A stretch of 64,000 bases of DNA from Pseudoxanthomonas gei (GCF_010119615.1 NZ_QOVG01000001.1:558001-622000), one strand, 5' to 3'. Shown: positions 8,808 to 17,932, counted from the first letter of the stretch. Notes: generated by a model not told the origin, from the letters alone. Numbers and translations are program-made.

Positions 8808-10734
8808 CGTGGCTCGCGATCGGATCGACAAAGCCAGCCGGCTCTGGACGCTGGCTACCGCGGGCCTGTCGCTGATGCCGCTGCTGTTGCAATTGCCGGG
8901 CGGGCTGGCGTTGGCGATCGTCACCGCTGCACTGCTGGCCACCGCGGTGGCCTGGCGCAAGCCCATGCCCGCCGGGTTGCGACTGTTGCTTGCGCTGGTG
9001 GTGGTGGCTGCGGTGCTGTGGAAAATGGAATTCCGGCTGGGACGTGATACCGGCTGCGCCTTGCTGGCGGCCATGATCGCCATCAAACCCTCTGAAACCA
9101 GCACCTTGCGCGACGCACGCAGCATGGTCGGATTCGCCTTGTTCGCGCCGTTCTCGGCGTTCCTGCTGGACCAGGGGCCGATGACGATGCTGCTGGGCCT
9201 GCTGGCGGTACTGTGCGCGCTGGTGGCGCTGCAGCGGCTGGCCGCAGTGGAATCAAGCTCCCTGGCTGGCAGCCCCTCAGCGGCGCAACAGCTACTGGCG
9301 GTAGGCAAGCTGGTCGGCATCGGATTGCCCCTGGTATTGACTGTCTTCTGGCTGTTTCCGCGCCTGGGCTCGCCGCTATGGGGTATTCCCGGGCGGGCGC
9401 TGGGCCGCCCGGGCCTGTCCGACCAGATGACCCCCGGCGGCTGGCTGGACATGATGGCCGACGACAGGCCGGCGATGCGGGTGGAGTTCTTCGGTCCCGC
9501 GCCCTCGCAGCAACAGATGTACTGGCGGGGACCGGTGCTCTGGGATTTCGACGGACGCAGCTGGACCCAGCCACGCTGGATACGCGGCCTGCCGGCGAAG
9601 CCCATCGACACCGGCAACACGCGCTGGGACTACCAGATCGAATTCGAGCCGACCGATCGCAGGCAGCTGGTGGCGCTGGACCTGCCGATGTCGGCCCCGG
9701 CCGGCAGTTTCCTGTCCTCCGATTACGGCCTGTATGCGGCCAGCCCGCTCAGCGCACTCACCCGCTGGCGCCTGCAATCCTCGCCGCCGACCCGCTTCCA
9801 GCCGCAGCTTGAGGCCACGCTGCGCCAGCACGCGCTGGCGCTTCCGGCCGGCTACAACCCGCGCACCCTGGCGCTGGCACGCCAATGGCGGAGCGAAACC
9901 GGTGATGACGACGCAGCCCTGGTCAGACGAGCGCTGGCCTGGGTGACGAGCGACTTTGCTTACACGCTGGACACGCCACTGCCTGGCCGCGACGGCGTGG
10001 ATGAATTCCTGTTCGACCAGAAACAGGGTTATTGCCAACACTTCAGTTCTTCCTTCGTGGTGCTGATGCGCGCGGCTGGCATTCCGTCCCGGGTGGTCAC
10101 CGGTTTTGCCGGCGGCGTGCGCAATTCGATCGGTGGTTACTGGGTGGTGCGCAACATGGATGCCCACGCGTGGGCGGAAGTGTGGTTGCCGGAGCGCGGA
10201 TGGGTGCGCGTGGACCCCACTGCCGCGGTGGCGCCCGAACGGATTTACGACACGCTGGAGGACCGCCTTACTGCTGGCTCTGGCGCGTTGGGCCAACTTG
10301 ACCGGCTTGGTGATTTCAGCGACTGGATGCGACGGGGCTGGAATGACCTTGTCCTTGGCTTCAATGCCGACCGCCAGCAACGGCTGCTGCAATCCTTCGG
10401 TATCGAACACCTGGGTGGCAGCCGCCTTGGCATGCTGCTGGGCGTGTTCGCCATGCTGGCCCTGGCCTGGATGGGCTGGCTGCTTGCCCGCGGCGAACGT
10501 CAGCGCGACCCATTGTTGCGCGCCTGGCATCGGCTGGACCGCCGCTATGCGCGTCTTGGCTTGCAACGGCAGCCGGATGAACCCGCACTGCGCTGGGCCG
10601 AACGCGTTGCCCGCGAACGGCCGGAAGCGGCCGGTACGCTGGTTTCGCTCAGCCGCCGTTTCGCTGCAGCGCGCTACGCTCGCGGCGTTGGGGACGCTGC
10701 ACTACTCAACGACCTGCGTCGGCACCGTCCCTGA
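8797..10734 (+). CDS. Membrane transglutaminase-like protein (TgpA/DUF3488 type)
   Basis: The 645-residue protein has five or six membrane segments in its first ~180 residues, a periplasmic transglutaminase-like domain, and a final membrane segment (~560-580) followed by a cytoplasmic tail (DUF4129-like). The triad is Cys413 (GYCQHFSS), His457 (DAHAW) and Asp473 (VDPTAAV). The Pseudomonas relative TgpA is essential and may act on the cell envelope. Its start ATG lies inside the end of the DUF58 gene. It ends 17 bp before the Slp gene. Confidence 0.9.
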   Translation: MVTDVARDRIDKASRLWTLATAGLSLMPLLLQLPGGLALAIVTAALLATAVAWRKPMPAGLRLLLALVVVAAVLWKMEFRLGRDTGCALLAAMIAIKPSETSTLRDARSMVGFALFAPFSAFLLDQGPMTMLLGLLAVLCALVALQRLAAVESSSLAGSPSAAQQLLAVGKLVGIGLPLVLTVFWLFPRLGSPLWGIPGRALGRPGLSDQMTPGGWLDMMADDRPAMRVEFFGPAPSQQQMYWRGPVLWDFDGRSWTQPRWIRGLPAKPIDTGNTRWDYQIEFEPTDRRQLVALDLPMSAPAGSFLSSDYGLYAASPLSALTRWRLQSSPPTRFQPQLEATLRQHALALPAGYNPRTLALARQWRSETGDDDAALVRRALAWVTSDFAYTLDTPLPGRDGVDEFLFDQKQGYCQHFSSSFVVLMRAAGIPSRVVTGFAGGVRNSIGGYWVVRNMDAHAWAEVWLPERGWVRVDPTAAVAPERIYDTLEDRLTAGSGALGQLDRLGDFSDWMRRGWNDLVLGFNADRQQRLLQSFGIEHLGGSRLGMLLGVFAMLALAWMGWLLARGERQRDPLLRAWHRLDRRYARLGLQRQPDEPALRWAERVARERPEAAGTLVSLSRRFAAARYARGVGDAALLNDLRRHRP

Positions 10735-10751
10735 ATTCCCGGAGATTCGCC

Positions 10752-11267
10752 ATGAACACCAAGACCCGCATGATCGCCCTGGCCGCCAGCACCCTGCTGC
10801 TCGGTGCCTGCGCTACCGCACCCAAGCCGCTGCAGGGCACCTTCAACCCGGTATCCCCGCGCGATGCCGTTGCCGGAAGCCAGACCGGAACGTCGGTACG
10901 TTGGGGTGGCCGCATCGTCGAGACCAGGCCGGGCCAGGACAACACCTGCTTCCAGCTCATCTCGCGCCCGCTGGGTGGCAGTGGCCGCCCGCTGAGCAGC
11001 GCGCCGGACGCGACCGACGGCCGCTTCATCGCCTGCAGGGCCGGGTTCTATGATCCGGCGGTGTTCACCGAGGGACGCGAAGTCACCTTCATCGGGCGGG
11101 TCGACGGCGTGGAATCCACACGCATCGGTGATTACGACTACCGCCTGCCACGCATGACCGCCGACGTGGTCTATCTGTGGCCGGAAGTACGCGAAGTCGA
11201 GATCCGTCCGTCTCCGTTCTATGACCCGTTCTGGGGTCCGCGCTGGGGACGCTGGGGCTGGTGGTAA
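10752..11267 (+). CDS. Slp-family outer-membrane lipoprotein
   Basis: This 171-residue lipoprotein has a signal peptide ending in the lipobox LLGAC, so Cys20 becomes the lipidated N-terminus. The body matches the Slp family (starvation-inducible outer-membrane lipoproteins): FNPVSPRDA near the N-terminus, VRWGGRIVETRPGQDNTC and a YDYRLPRM region. The last 17 residues are unusually rich in Trp, Gly and Pro (PFYDPFWGPRWGRWGWW). A GGAG site precedes the ATG. It lies 17 bp after the transglutaminase gene and is followed by a bidirectional terminator. Confidence 0.88.
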   Translation: MNTKTRMIALAASTLLLGACATAPKPLQGTFNPVSPRDAVAGSQTGTSVRWGGRIVETRPGQDNTCFQLISRPLGGSGRPLSSAPDATDGRFIACRAGFYDPAVFTEGREVTFIGRVDGVESTRIGDYDYRLPRMTADVVYLWPEVREVEIRPSPFYDPFWGPRWGRWGWW

Positions 11268-11278
11268 GCCGGGCACGA

Positions 11279-11311
11279 TAAAAAAGCCGCTCATCGAGCG
11301 GCTTTTTTTTT
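11279..11311. terminator. Bidirectional intrinsic terminator
   Basis: A 7-bp GC stem (GCCGCTC/GAGCGGC, loop ATC) is flanked by an A-run on the left and nine Ts on the right. It serves the Slp gene on the plus strand and hinT on the minus strand. Confidence 0.9.
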
Positions 11312-11328
11312 GCGTGCCACCGATCGGA

Positions 11329-11691
11329 TTACCTTCCCAGGGCGCCGAAATGACCCAGCGGCGCGCCGGCCAGCAGGTGCAGGTGGATATGGAACACGGT
11401 CTGACCTGCATCGTCCCGGCAGTTCATCACCACGCGGTAGCCGTTTTCAGCGAATCCCTCGCGCCGCGCGTAGTCGGCGGCGGCCAGCACCAGCTTGCCG
11501 ACCAGCGCGGCGTCGCCTGGCTGCAGGTCATCAAGCGTGGCAATGGGGTCGTGCTTGGGAATGAACAGCACGTGCACCGGCGCTTGCGGGGCTATGTCCC
11601 GGAACGCAAGCACCTCGTCGTTTTCGTACACGATGTCGGCGGGGATTTCGCGGCGGATGATCTTGCCGAATATGGTGTCGTTGCCAGCCAT
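11329..11691 (-). CDS. hinT: HIT-family purine phosphoramidase
   Basis: This 120-residue Hint-branch protein hydrolyses adenosine-5'-phosphoramidates and acyl- or aminoacyl-adenylates. The histidine triad is His101, His103 and His105 (HIHLHLL), with the N-terminal IFGKIIRREIPADIVYE typical of Hint. The start MAGNDTIFG has GGAAG upstream. It lies 16 bp after recR and is probably the last gene of dnaX-ybaB-recR-hinT. Confidence 0.93.
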   Translation of the reverse strand: MAGNDTIFGKIIRREIPADIVYENDEVLAFRDIAPQAPVHVLFIPKHDPIATLDDLQPGDAALVGKLVLAAADYARREGFAENGYRVVMNCRDDAGQTVFHIHLHLLAGAPLGHFGALGR

Positions 11692-11707
11692 GGGGCTTCC
11701 TCTTTGG

Positions 11708-12307
11708 TTACTTCGGCATTTCGCTGCGCGTACCGAAGGCATGCGACAGCGTGCCCCGGTCCACGTATTCCAGTTCGCCACCCAATGGCACGCCGTGGGC
11801 CAGGCGGCTGGGATGGACGCTCTGCTGCCTGGCCAACTGCGCCAGGTAATGCGCGGTGGCTTCGCCTTCCACCGTGGGATTGGTGGCGATGATCAGCTCG
11901 GTGATCTCGCCTTGTGCAAGGCGCTCGGACAGCGCATCCAGGCCAAGCTCGCGCGGGCCTATGCCATCCAGCGGGGACAGGCGTCCCTGCAGGATGAAAT
12001 ACAGGCCGCGATAGCCGGTGGCCTGTTCGATGGCCAGGCGGTCAACCGGCGATTCGACCGCGCACAGCAGGTGCTGGTCGCGACTCGCGCTGGCGCAGAT
12101 GGCGCACACCTCGGTCTCGGTGAAGTCCCTGCAATGCCTGCAGTGGCCGATGCTGTCCAGGGCCACCGCCAGCACTTCGGCCAGGTGCTTGCCGCCTTGG
12201 CGTTCGCGTTCCAGCAGCTGGTAGGCCATGCGCTGGGCCGTCTTCTGGCCAACGCCGGGAAGCACGCGCAAGGCCTCTATCAACTGTTCCAGAAGGGGCG
12301 CACTCAC
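11708..12307 (-). CDS. recR: Recombination mediator RecR
   Basis: RecR works with RecO (and RecF) to load RecA on SSB-coated gaps. The 199-residue protein shows a helix-hairpin-helix ([13 protein letters not shown], 16-28), a zinc finger with Cys56, Cys59, Cys68 and Cys71, a Toprim domain (Glu in VESPVD, then [12 protein letters not shown]), and a C-terminal [16 protein letters not shown]. The start is GTG and has no clear ribosome site, consistent with coupling to ybaB 34 bp upstream. Confidence 0.96.
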   Translation of the reverse strand: MSAPLLEQLIEALRVLPGVGQKTAQRMAYQLLERERQGGKHLAEVLAVALDSIGHCRHCRDFTETEVCAICASASRDQHLLCAVESPVDRLAIEQATGYRGLYFILQGRLSPLDGIGPRELGLDALSERLAQGEITELIIATNPTVEGEATAHYLAQLARQQSVHPSRLAHGVPLGGELEYVDRGTLSHAFGTRSEMPK

Positions 12308-12341
12308 GGCGACATGTTCCCGGGCACGAAGAACAGGGAAA

Positions 12342-12662
12342 TCAGAACGGCATCTTCATGCCGGGCGGCAGTTGCATGCCCGCGGTCGCCGCGCCCATCC
12401 TGCTCTTGGACTCGACATCGATCTTGTTGGACGCATCGTTGAAGGCCGCGGCGATCAGGTCTTCGGCCATCTCCGGGTCAGCCAGCACGCTGGGGTCGAT
12501 GCGCACCTTGCGGCATTCCTTGGTGCCGGTCAGGGTCACGCTGACCATGCCGCCGCCCGCGCTGCCCGTCACTTCCAGGCTGGCCAGTTCATCCTGCGCG
12601 CGCTGCATGTTTTCCTGCATCTTCTGCGCTTGCTGCATCAGTTGGGCGATATTTCCACGCAT
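12342..12662 (-). CDS. ybaB: YbaB/EbfC nucleoid-associated protein
   Basis: This 106-residue DNA-binding protein forms a tweezer-like dimer and binds DNA with little sequence preference. It starts [19 protein letters not shown], the family's coiled N-terminal helix, and has the central [16 protein letters not shown] strand region. The C-terminus is Met/Pro/Gly rich. It lies in the invariant dnaX-ybaB-recR arrangement, 13 bp after dnaX. Confidence 0.95.
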   Translation of the reverse strand: MRGNIAQLMQQAQKMQENMQRAQDELASLEVTGSAGGGMVSVTLTGTKECRKVRIDPSVLADPEMAEDLIAAAFNDASNKIDVESKSRMGAATAGMQLPPGMKMPF

Positions 12663-12675
12663 CTTTCTCTACCTG

Positions 12676-14394
12676 TCATTCGTCGAAGGGGCGGATGGAA
12701 TCCGGCACCAGCTTGGCCCCGTGCTGCTGGATAAGGCGCTGGACTTCCGGGTTGCTCATGAAATTTTCCTCATCCGCGCTCTGGCGGATATTGCGCTCGC
12801 GATGGCTGCGCTGTTGCAGGGTCTCCGACTCGGCCAGCGCATGGTCGAACACGATGCGCGGCGCACTGCCGAACCTGCCGGCAAGGGTCTTCTCCAGCTC
12901 TGCAAGCGACTTCTCGGAACGCAGGTAGTCAAAACCGGCATCGAGGGAAAGACTCAGCACGCCCTCGCTGGCAGCGACGAAGCCTGCATTTTCAGCAAGC
13001 TGGCGCGCCGCGCCGCGCATGCCGCTGCTGCTGGCGAACTGCAGCCATTCCTCTGCGCTGGCAATGGCTGACCCGGTGACAGGCTCGCGCACGGGCGCCT
13101 CGTCAGCTGTCGGCCTCGTCACCGACCTGGCTGCAGGCGGCTGCACGGGTGCCGGCTCGGGCACCGTGGGCTTCGTGGCCGCAGCAGGAGCGACCCCGGC
13201 GGACACGACCGGCGCGGCTGCGACCGGGGCTGCAGTTGATATTCCGGTCACCGGCTTGGGGGCTTCCCCTGCCATGGTGGGCCCGGCCGATACCTGTCCC
13301 GCACCGGCAGGCCGGAATGCAAGCATCCGCAACACGCTCATCTCGAAGCCGGCCCGGGTACTGGGCGCCAGATGCAGGTCGCGACGTCCATTGACGGCCA
13401 TCTGGTACCAGAGCTGCACCACTTCCGGTCGCAGTCGCTGGGCAAAGTCCCCCGCATCGACGCCATCGGCCTCGATGCTGGCACCGGGCACGAGCTGGCA
13501 CACCTGGATGCGGTGCAAGGCTTCCGCCATTGCGTCGAGCACGCCATTCCAGTCCGGGGAAAACTCGGCCAACGCGGCAACGATCTGCAACAGGCTTGCT
13601 CCATCGCCTGCGACCAGTGCCTCGAGCATGGCGCCGACCTGGGTGCGGTCCACCGTGCCCAGCATGGTGCGCACGCCCTCTTCACGCAGCGCGCCACCGT
13701 TGCCGCTGCCGGTGTAGGCGATGGCCTGGTCCAGCAGCGACAGTCCATCGCGCAGGCTGCCGTCGGCCGCCTTGGCAATCTGGCGAACCGCGCTGTCATC
13801 GGCCTCGATACCTTCGGCCAGCAGGATCCTGGCGATCTGGCCCGATATCTGGTCTTCATCCAGGCGCTTCAGGTTGAATTGCAGGCAGCGCGACAGCACC
13901 GTGACCAGCAGCTTCTGCGGATCGGTGGTGGCCAGCAGGAACTTCACGTGCTCCGGCGGCTCTTCCAACGTCTTCAGCAGCGCGTTGAACGCCTGCTTCG
14001 ACAGCATGTGCACTTCGTCGATCAGATAGACCTTGTACTTGCCCCGCGACGGCATGTATTGCGCGTTCTCGATCATCTCGCGTACGTCGTCGACGCCGGT
14101 GTTGGAGGCCGCATCGATCTCCAGCAGGTCCAGGTAGCGGCCAGAATCGATGTCCAGGCAGGTCGAACACTCGCCGCAGGGCTCGGCGCTGGTGCCTTCC
14201 TCGCAGTTCAGCGACTTGGCGAATATCCGCGCGATGGTGGTCTTGCCAACCCCCCGCGTACCCGTGAACAGGAACGCATGGTGCACGCGCCCGCTCTCCA
14301 GGGCGTTGGTCAGCGCACGTACCACGTGCTCCTGTCCGACCAGCTCGGAAAAACGCTTGGGGCGCCACTTGCGGGCGAGGACGAGGTAGGACAT
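12676..14394 (-). CDS. dnaX: DNA polymerase III subunit tau (gamma)
   Basis: DnaX is the clamp-loader ATPase that also couples polymerase cores and helicase. The 572-residue protein has Walker A GTRGVGKT (45-52), zinc ligands Cys64, Cys73, Cys76 and Cys79, Walker B LIDEVHML, and an Ala/Pro-rich linker (~375-430) before the C-terminal tau domain. I found no A-AAA-AAG type slippery heptamer in the coding strand, so the E. coli frameshift that makes gamma is not evident. It heads dnaX-ybaB-recR-hinT. Confidence 0.96.
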   Translation of the reverse strand: MSYLVLARKWRPKRFSELVGQEHVVRALTNALESGRVHHAFLFTGTRGVGKTTIARIFAKSLNCEEGTSAEPCGECSTCLDIDSGRYLDLLEIDAASNTGVDDVREMIENAQYMPSRGKYKVYLIDEVHMLSKQAFNALLKTLEEPPEHVKFLLATTDPQKLLVTVLSRCLQFNLKRLDEDQISGQIARILLAEGIEADDSAVRQIAKAADGSLRDGLSLLDQAIAYTGSGNGGALREEGVRTMLGTVDRTQVGAMLEALVAGDGASLLQIVAALAEFSPDWNGVLDAMAEALHRIQVCQLVPGASIEADGVDAGDFAQRLRPEVVQLWYQMAVNGRRDLHLAPSTRAGFEMSVLRMLAFRPAGAGQVSAGPTMAGEAPKPVTGISTAAPVAAAPVVSAGVAPAAATKPTVPEPAPVQPPAARSVTRPTADEAPVREPVTGSAIASAEEWLQFASSSGMRGAARQLAENAGFVAASEGVLSLSLDAGFDYLRSEKSLAELEKTLAGRFGSAPRIVFDHALAESETLQQRSHRERNIRQSADEENFMSNPEVQRLIQQHGAKLVPDSIRPFDE

Positions 14395-14553
14395 CAGGCA
14401 ACCGATTTCATCTGAAAGGCCATTGTGCCGCGCCGAGTGGATCTGTCCAAGGAAAGAATTTCCCGACCCGCCGCCACGGGCCCGGATAATGAACGGCCAG
14501 GTGAACCGCGCTCCACCCGGAACGCGGGACTCGCATTAAGTCGCCGCGCCAGC

Positions 14554-14559
14554 TAGAAT
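14554..14559 (+). promoter_or_regulatory. Candidate -10 box for tRNA-Ser(GGA)
   Basis: TAGAAT is followed by a GC-rich discriminator (TCGCGGCCC), common at stable-RNA promoters, 39 bases before the tRNA. No convincing -35 box lies 16-18 bases upstream, so the call is weak. Confidence 0.35.
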
Positions 14560-14598
14560 TCGCGGCCCTGAAAGCGGCTTTGTGCGCCTTCAGGTCCC

Positions 14599-14691
14599 GG
14601 AGAGGTGTCCGAGCGGTTGAAGGAGCACGCCTGGAAAGTGTGTAAGCGTCTAAACCGCGCTTCGGGGGTTCGAATCCCCCTCTCTCCGCCA
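14599..14691 (+). tRNA. tRNA-Ser(GGA)
   Basis: This type II tRNA has acceptor arm GGAGAGG/CCTCTCC, anticodon stem CACGC/GTGTG around GGA, a long variable arm, T-loop TTCGAAT, and an encoded CCA. It reads UCC and UCU codons. Confidence 0.96.
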
Positions 14692-14726
14692 GTTTCATGG
14701 TGTCGCGCAACGCGCATCAGTCCTAT

Positions 14727-14837
14727 GGTGGCCCTGTCGGCCCCTCGCGACGCTAGGTTGAAAACTCCGCCAGGGCCGGAAGGCAGCAACGGTATTGACT
14801 GATGCGGGTGCCGAGGTCAGCCGGCAGGGCTGCCACC
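14727..14837 (+). ncRNA. ffs: Signal recognition particle 4.5S RNA
   Basis: The conserved domain IV core GGGCCGGAAGGCAGCAACGG, including the GGAAG apical loop and AGCA asymmetric loop, lies at about 14773-14795. The ends pair as a long hairpin: GGTGGCCCTGTCGGC with GCCGGCAGGGCTGCCACC. It binds Ffh for co-translational targeting of membrane proteins. It starts 35 bases after tRNA-Ser(GGA) on the same strand and may share its transcript. A GC hairpin without a T-run (14866-14880) lies downstream. Ends are estimated from pairing. Confidence 0.93.
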
Positions 14838-14904
14838 TTCTGGCGGCATCCTGCTTACCCGGCCAGCCGTCGGGGACGGCGCGTCACGCAGGCAAATGCC
14901 GTAG

Positions 14905-15339
14905 TCAGTGTTCCGGTGGCGCAGGCGTGGGATGCAGCCAGCCTGCATCGCCTTCCCGGTAGCGCTCGTGTTTCCAGATCGGGACGCGCGACTTCACTTC
15001 ATCGATGATGTAACGGCACGCATCGAACGCGGCGCCGCGATGGGCGGCACTGACCCCCACCCACACCGCAAGCTCGCCGACGGCCAGTTCCCCGATCCGA
15101 TGCACGCAACGCGCATCGACAATGGCGAACTTCTCGAAAGCTTCCCGTAGCACCCGCTCGCCCTCCTTCCGGGCCAGCTCGGCGTAAGCCTCGTAACGCA
15201 GCCCGTCCACGGCGCGCCCGTCGTTGTTGTCGCGCACCCAGCCCTCGAAGCTGGCGAAAGCGCCGGCCATCGGATGCTCAAGCGCGGCGCGCAGCGGTGC
15301 CATCAGGATGGGCGCCTCGGCAAGGTCGAATAGATTCAT
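14905..15339 (-). CDS. moaE: Molybdopterin synthase catalytic subunit
   Basis: MoaE converts cyclic pyranopterin monophosphate to molybdopterin using sulfur from MoaD thiocarboxylate. The 144-residue protein has the active-site region SRVPIWKHERYREGD with its conserved lysine and arginine, and AHRGAAFDACRYIIDEVK. The start MNLFDLAEAP fits relatives. It is the last gene of the moa operon, 81 bp after moaD, and is convergent with ffs. Confidence 0.95.
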   Translation of the reverse strand: MNLFDLAEAPILMAPLRAALEHPMAGAFASFEGWVRDNNDGRAVDGLRYEAYAELARKEGERVLREAFEKFAIVDARCVHRIGELAVGELAVWVGVSAAHRGAAFDACRYIIDEVKSRVPIWKHERYREGDAGWLHPTPAPPEH

Positions 15340-15420
15340 GCTCGCGCCAAGACTGAATTGGCCATTCGAGCATTTTCCGGCACATCGCGCGCGTCGACAA
15401 CGAGGCAGCAGCACATCGCC

Positions 15421-15663
15421 CTAGCCTCCCGATACCGGCGGAATGAAGGCGATTTCGCTGCCATCGCGTACGCCATCGCCCCACCCCGCGAAGTCCCCGT
15501 CCATCGCCACCCGCAGGCGATTCACTGGCAGGCTGAAGCCATGGCGCGACTGCAGCTCGGCATACAGGGCCTGCAGGTCGGGCGCGCTCGACTCCACCTG
15601 TTCAGAGGCCAGGCCGCGGGTGTCACGCAGGCTGGCGAAATAGAGCACGGTCACCACGGCCAT
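15421..15663 (-). CDS. moaD: Molybdopterin synthase sulfur-carrier subunit
   Basis: This 80-residue ubiquitin-fold protein ends in PPVSGG; the terminal Gly-Gly is adenylated and then thiocarboxylated to deliver sulfur to MoaE. The N-terminus VTVLYFASLRDTRG is typical. Its ATG overlaps the moaC stop by one base (TGATG). Confidence 0.95.
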   Translation of the reverse strand: MAVVTVLYFASLRDTRGLASEQVESSAPDLQALYAELQSRHGFSLPVNRLRVAMDGDFAGWGDGVRDGSEIAFIPPVSGG

Positions 15664-16151
15664 CAGGTGTCACCGAAATCATGCTTGCCGCCTCGCTTGC
15701 CCCGCAATTTCGCCGGACCGATCACGATGCGGTGCGAGAGCGCCTTGCACATGTCGTATACGGTCAATGCGGCCACCGTTGCACCGGTCAGCGCTTCCAT
15801 CTCCACGCCGGTGCGATGGCTGGTCCGGACCGTGCACTCGATGTTGAGCACGCTGTCGCCCTTCCAGTCGATGAGGATGCGGCAGCCGTCGATCGGCAGC
15901 GGATGGCAGAAAGGGATGAGTTCGTGGGTGCGCTTGACCGCCAGCGTGCCGGCAATGATCGCGGTTTCCACGATGCCGCCCTTGGCGCTGCGCAGTCCGC
16001 TGGCGCGTAGCTGGGCCGCCACGTCGGCGGGGAAACGGACGCGGCATTCGGCCGTAGCCGCGCGCGCCGTCACTGCCTTGGCGGATACATCCACCATGGC
16101 CGGTAAGCCAGCCGCGTCGATATGGGTCAGCGTTTTCTTGCGTGCCGGCAT
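15663..16151 (-). CDS. moaC: Cyclic pyranopterin monophosphate synthase
   Basis: MoaC converts the MoaA product, 3',8-cyclo-7,8-dihydro-GTP, into cyclic pyranopterin monophosphate. The 162-residue protein has [13 protein letters not shown], with catalytic His and substrate-binding residues, and the C-terminal [19 protein letters not shown] and RGGKHDF. The [21 protein letters not shown] block is also family-typical. It begins directly after the moaA stop, with no intervening base. Confidence 0.96.
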   Translation of the reverse strand: MPARKKTLTHIDAAGLPAMVDVSAKAVTARAATAECRVRFPADVAAQLRASGLRSAKGGIVETAIIAGTLAVKRTHELIPFCHPLPIDGCRILIDWKGDSVLNIECTVRTSHRTGVEMEALTGATVAALTVYDMCKALSHRIVIGPAKLRGKRGGKHDFGDT

Positions 16152-17177
16152 TCAACCCCCGATGAGGAACATTTCAACGTGCCGCCCGCTGACCGCATCG
16201 CGTTCACCACGCAGCTCGCTGTAGCGGTCGGCGCGTCGCGACCAGAGTGCGCCGAGGTGATCCGAAAAACCGGTTTCTCCCAAGGCAAGCTTGCCGCGCA
16301 GTGGGGTTCCCTCCGAGGCGAACAGGCAGGTGAACAACCTGCCATCAGCTGACACCCGGGCGCGATGGCAATCGCCGCAGAAGCTTTCGCTGACCGAGCT
16401 GACGAAGCCCAGCTCACCCGTGCCATCGGTGAAGCAATAGCGCTTGGCGACTTCGCCGCGATAGTTCGCACCCACCGGCTGGATGTCCCAGTGCCGGGCG
16501 ATGCGGTCACGCAGTTCCGCCGAAGTGACCACCTGTCCGCGCTGCCAGCCGTTGCAGGTCCCCACGTCCATGTACTCGATGAAGCGCAGCACATGGCCAC
16601 TGCCGCGGAAGTGTTCGACCAGCGGCAGTACCTGGTCCTCGTTGATCCCGCGCTGGACCACGCAGTTGATCTTCAGGGACTGGAATCCTGCACGCACGGC
16701 GGCGTCGATGCCCTGCAGCACGTCGGATACTTCACCGCGACCGCCCGACATGGTGCGGAACAATCCCGTGTCCAGCGCATCCAGGCTTATCGTCAAACGC
16801 CGCAATCCCGCGGCATGCAGGGCGGCGGCATGGATGGCGAGCAGTGACCCGTTGGTGGTCAGCGCCAGGTCGTCGATGCCCGGGATCGTCGCCAGCCGCG
16901 CAACCAGCTCAGGCAGGCGCTTGCGCAGCAGCGGCTCACCGCCGGTCAGGCGCAGCTTGTTGACGCCGATACGCGCAAAGCCGCGCACCAGGGTTTCAAT
17001 CTCGTCGAAGGACAGTCGCGCAGCCGAGTCCAGTCCGTAGTCATCAGGCACCTGCTCTGCGGGCATGCAGTAACCGCAGCGGAAATTGCAGGCTTCGATC
17101 ACCGACAGGCGCAGATCGCGGAGCGGCCGGCCGCGCCTATCCACGGGCCAGGTCGGTGCTTGCAGTACGGCGTTCAT
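16152..17177 (-). CDS. moaA: GTP 3',8-cyclase
   Basis: This 341-residue radical SAM enzyme starts molybdenum cofactor synthesis by cyclising GTP. The N-terminal [4Fe-4S] cluster is bound by Cys30, Cys34 and Cys37 (CNFRCGYC). A second cluster uses CGDCHRARVSADGRLFTC (C-x2-C-x13-C). LTGGEPLLR is the SAM-binding GGEP motif. The protein ends in Gly-Gly, as functional MoaA does. Its ATG overlaps the stop of the upstream MBL-fold gene. Confidence 0.96.
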   Translation of the reverse strand: MNAVLQAPTWPVDRRGRPLRDLRLSVIEACNFRCGYCMPAEQVPDDYGLDSAARLSFDEIETLVRGFARIGVNKLRLTGGEPLLRKRLPELVARLATIPGIDDLALTTNGSLLAIHAAALHAAGLRRLTISLDALDTGLFRTMSGGRGEVSDVLQGIDAAVRAGFQSLKINCVVQRGINEDQVLPLVEHFRGSGHVLRFIEYMDVGTCNGWQRGQVVTSAELRDRIARHWDIQPVGANYRGEVAKRYCFTDGTGELGFVSSVSESFCGDCHRARVSADGRLFTCLFASEGTPLRGKLALGETGFSDHLGALWSRRADRYSELRGERDAVSGRHVEMFLIGG

Positions 17178-17932
17178 TTCAGGGGAATGGAGCTTGCCAG
17201 GGGCTCGCGCAAGGCTACCACTTCACCCCTGTTGGCCACGCGATGACCACGCGCGCGCAGCAGTTCGCCGTCGGCTTGGCTGGCGTAGTGGTAAAGCAGG
17301 CAGCGCGCCAGCAGCTCGGAGTCGTATTCACGCTCCAGGTCATCGATGCCGCTATGCGAAGGATTGCCGTGCAGGCTGCAGTCGTGTGCGACCAGCTCGC
17401 CGGCATCGGCGTACCTGGCCAGCACCTCGGGGATCGGCCGGGTATCGCCGGTCCACACCAGGCTGCCGGGCAGTCGCAATCCATAGGCGCTTTCCGGCCA
17501 GTGGTGACGGGCCGCGAATACCTCGAGGCGCACGCCGTCATGCCAGAAGGAGCTTCCGACCGGAATGACGTGGAACGCATCCCAGAAATTCACCCCGCCT
17601 TCGGCCAATGCGTTCGGATATTCGCCCACGCGTTTGTGCAACAGCGGCACGACCGTGGCGGGCACATACAGCCTGACCTTGCCGCGCCGCGCCGGATCGA
17701 ACCAGCTGGCGACGAACAATCGCTCGAAGCCCGCGACATGGTCCAGGTGGGTGTGGGTAATGAACAAGGCCTGCGGCATGGAGCCGTAGTGCTGCAGGTA
17801 GGCCGTCAGGCCCTCGGCGCCGCAATCGATGGTCAGCCAGGGCGCGCCGTCGCGCTCGATGGTGGCGTTGGCCGATCCCAGCTCCACCGCCGAGGCATTG
17901 CCCACGCCGAGGAAACGCAGTGCCCAGCCCAT
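17174..17932 (-). CDS. RNase Z-like MBL-fold metallohydrolase
   Basis: This 252-residue metallo-beta-lactamase-fold protein has the dinuclear metal motif THTHLDHVAG (~59-68), a later VAARHHWPESAYG-type histidine region, and the LVWTGDTRPIPE and ELVAHDCSLH motifs seen in RNase Z/ElaC-like hydrolases. The specific substrate is unknown; it may be a phosphodiesterase. It is translationally coupled at both ends: its start overlaps the kdkA stop and its stop overlaps the moaA start. It lacks the flexible arm of true tRNA-maturing RNase Z, as far as I can tell. Confidence 0.85.
   Translation of the reverse strand: MGWALRFLGVGNASAVELGSANATIERDGAPWLTIDCGAEGLTAYLQHYGSMPQALFITHTHLDHVAGFERLFVASWFDPARRGKVRLYVPATVVPLLHKRVGEYPNALAEGGVNFWDAFHVIPVGSSFWHDGVRLEVFAARHHWPESAYGLRLPGSLVWTGDTRPIPEVLARYADAGELVAHDCSLHGNPSHSGIDDLEREYDSELLARCLLYHYASQADGELLRARGHRVANRGEVVALREPLASSIPLK

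Noticed and set aside
14866-14880. Hairpin GCCGTC/GACGGC downstream of ffs as a terminator
   Set aside because: No T-run follows and the stem is only 6 bp; kept as a note in the ffs entry.
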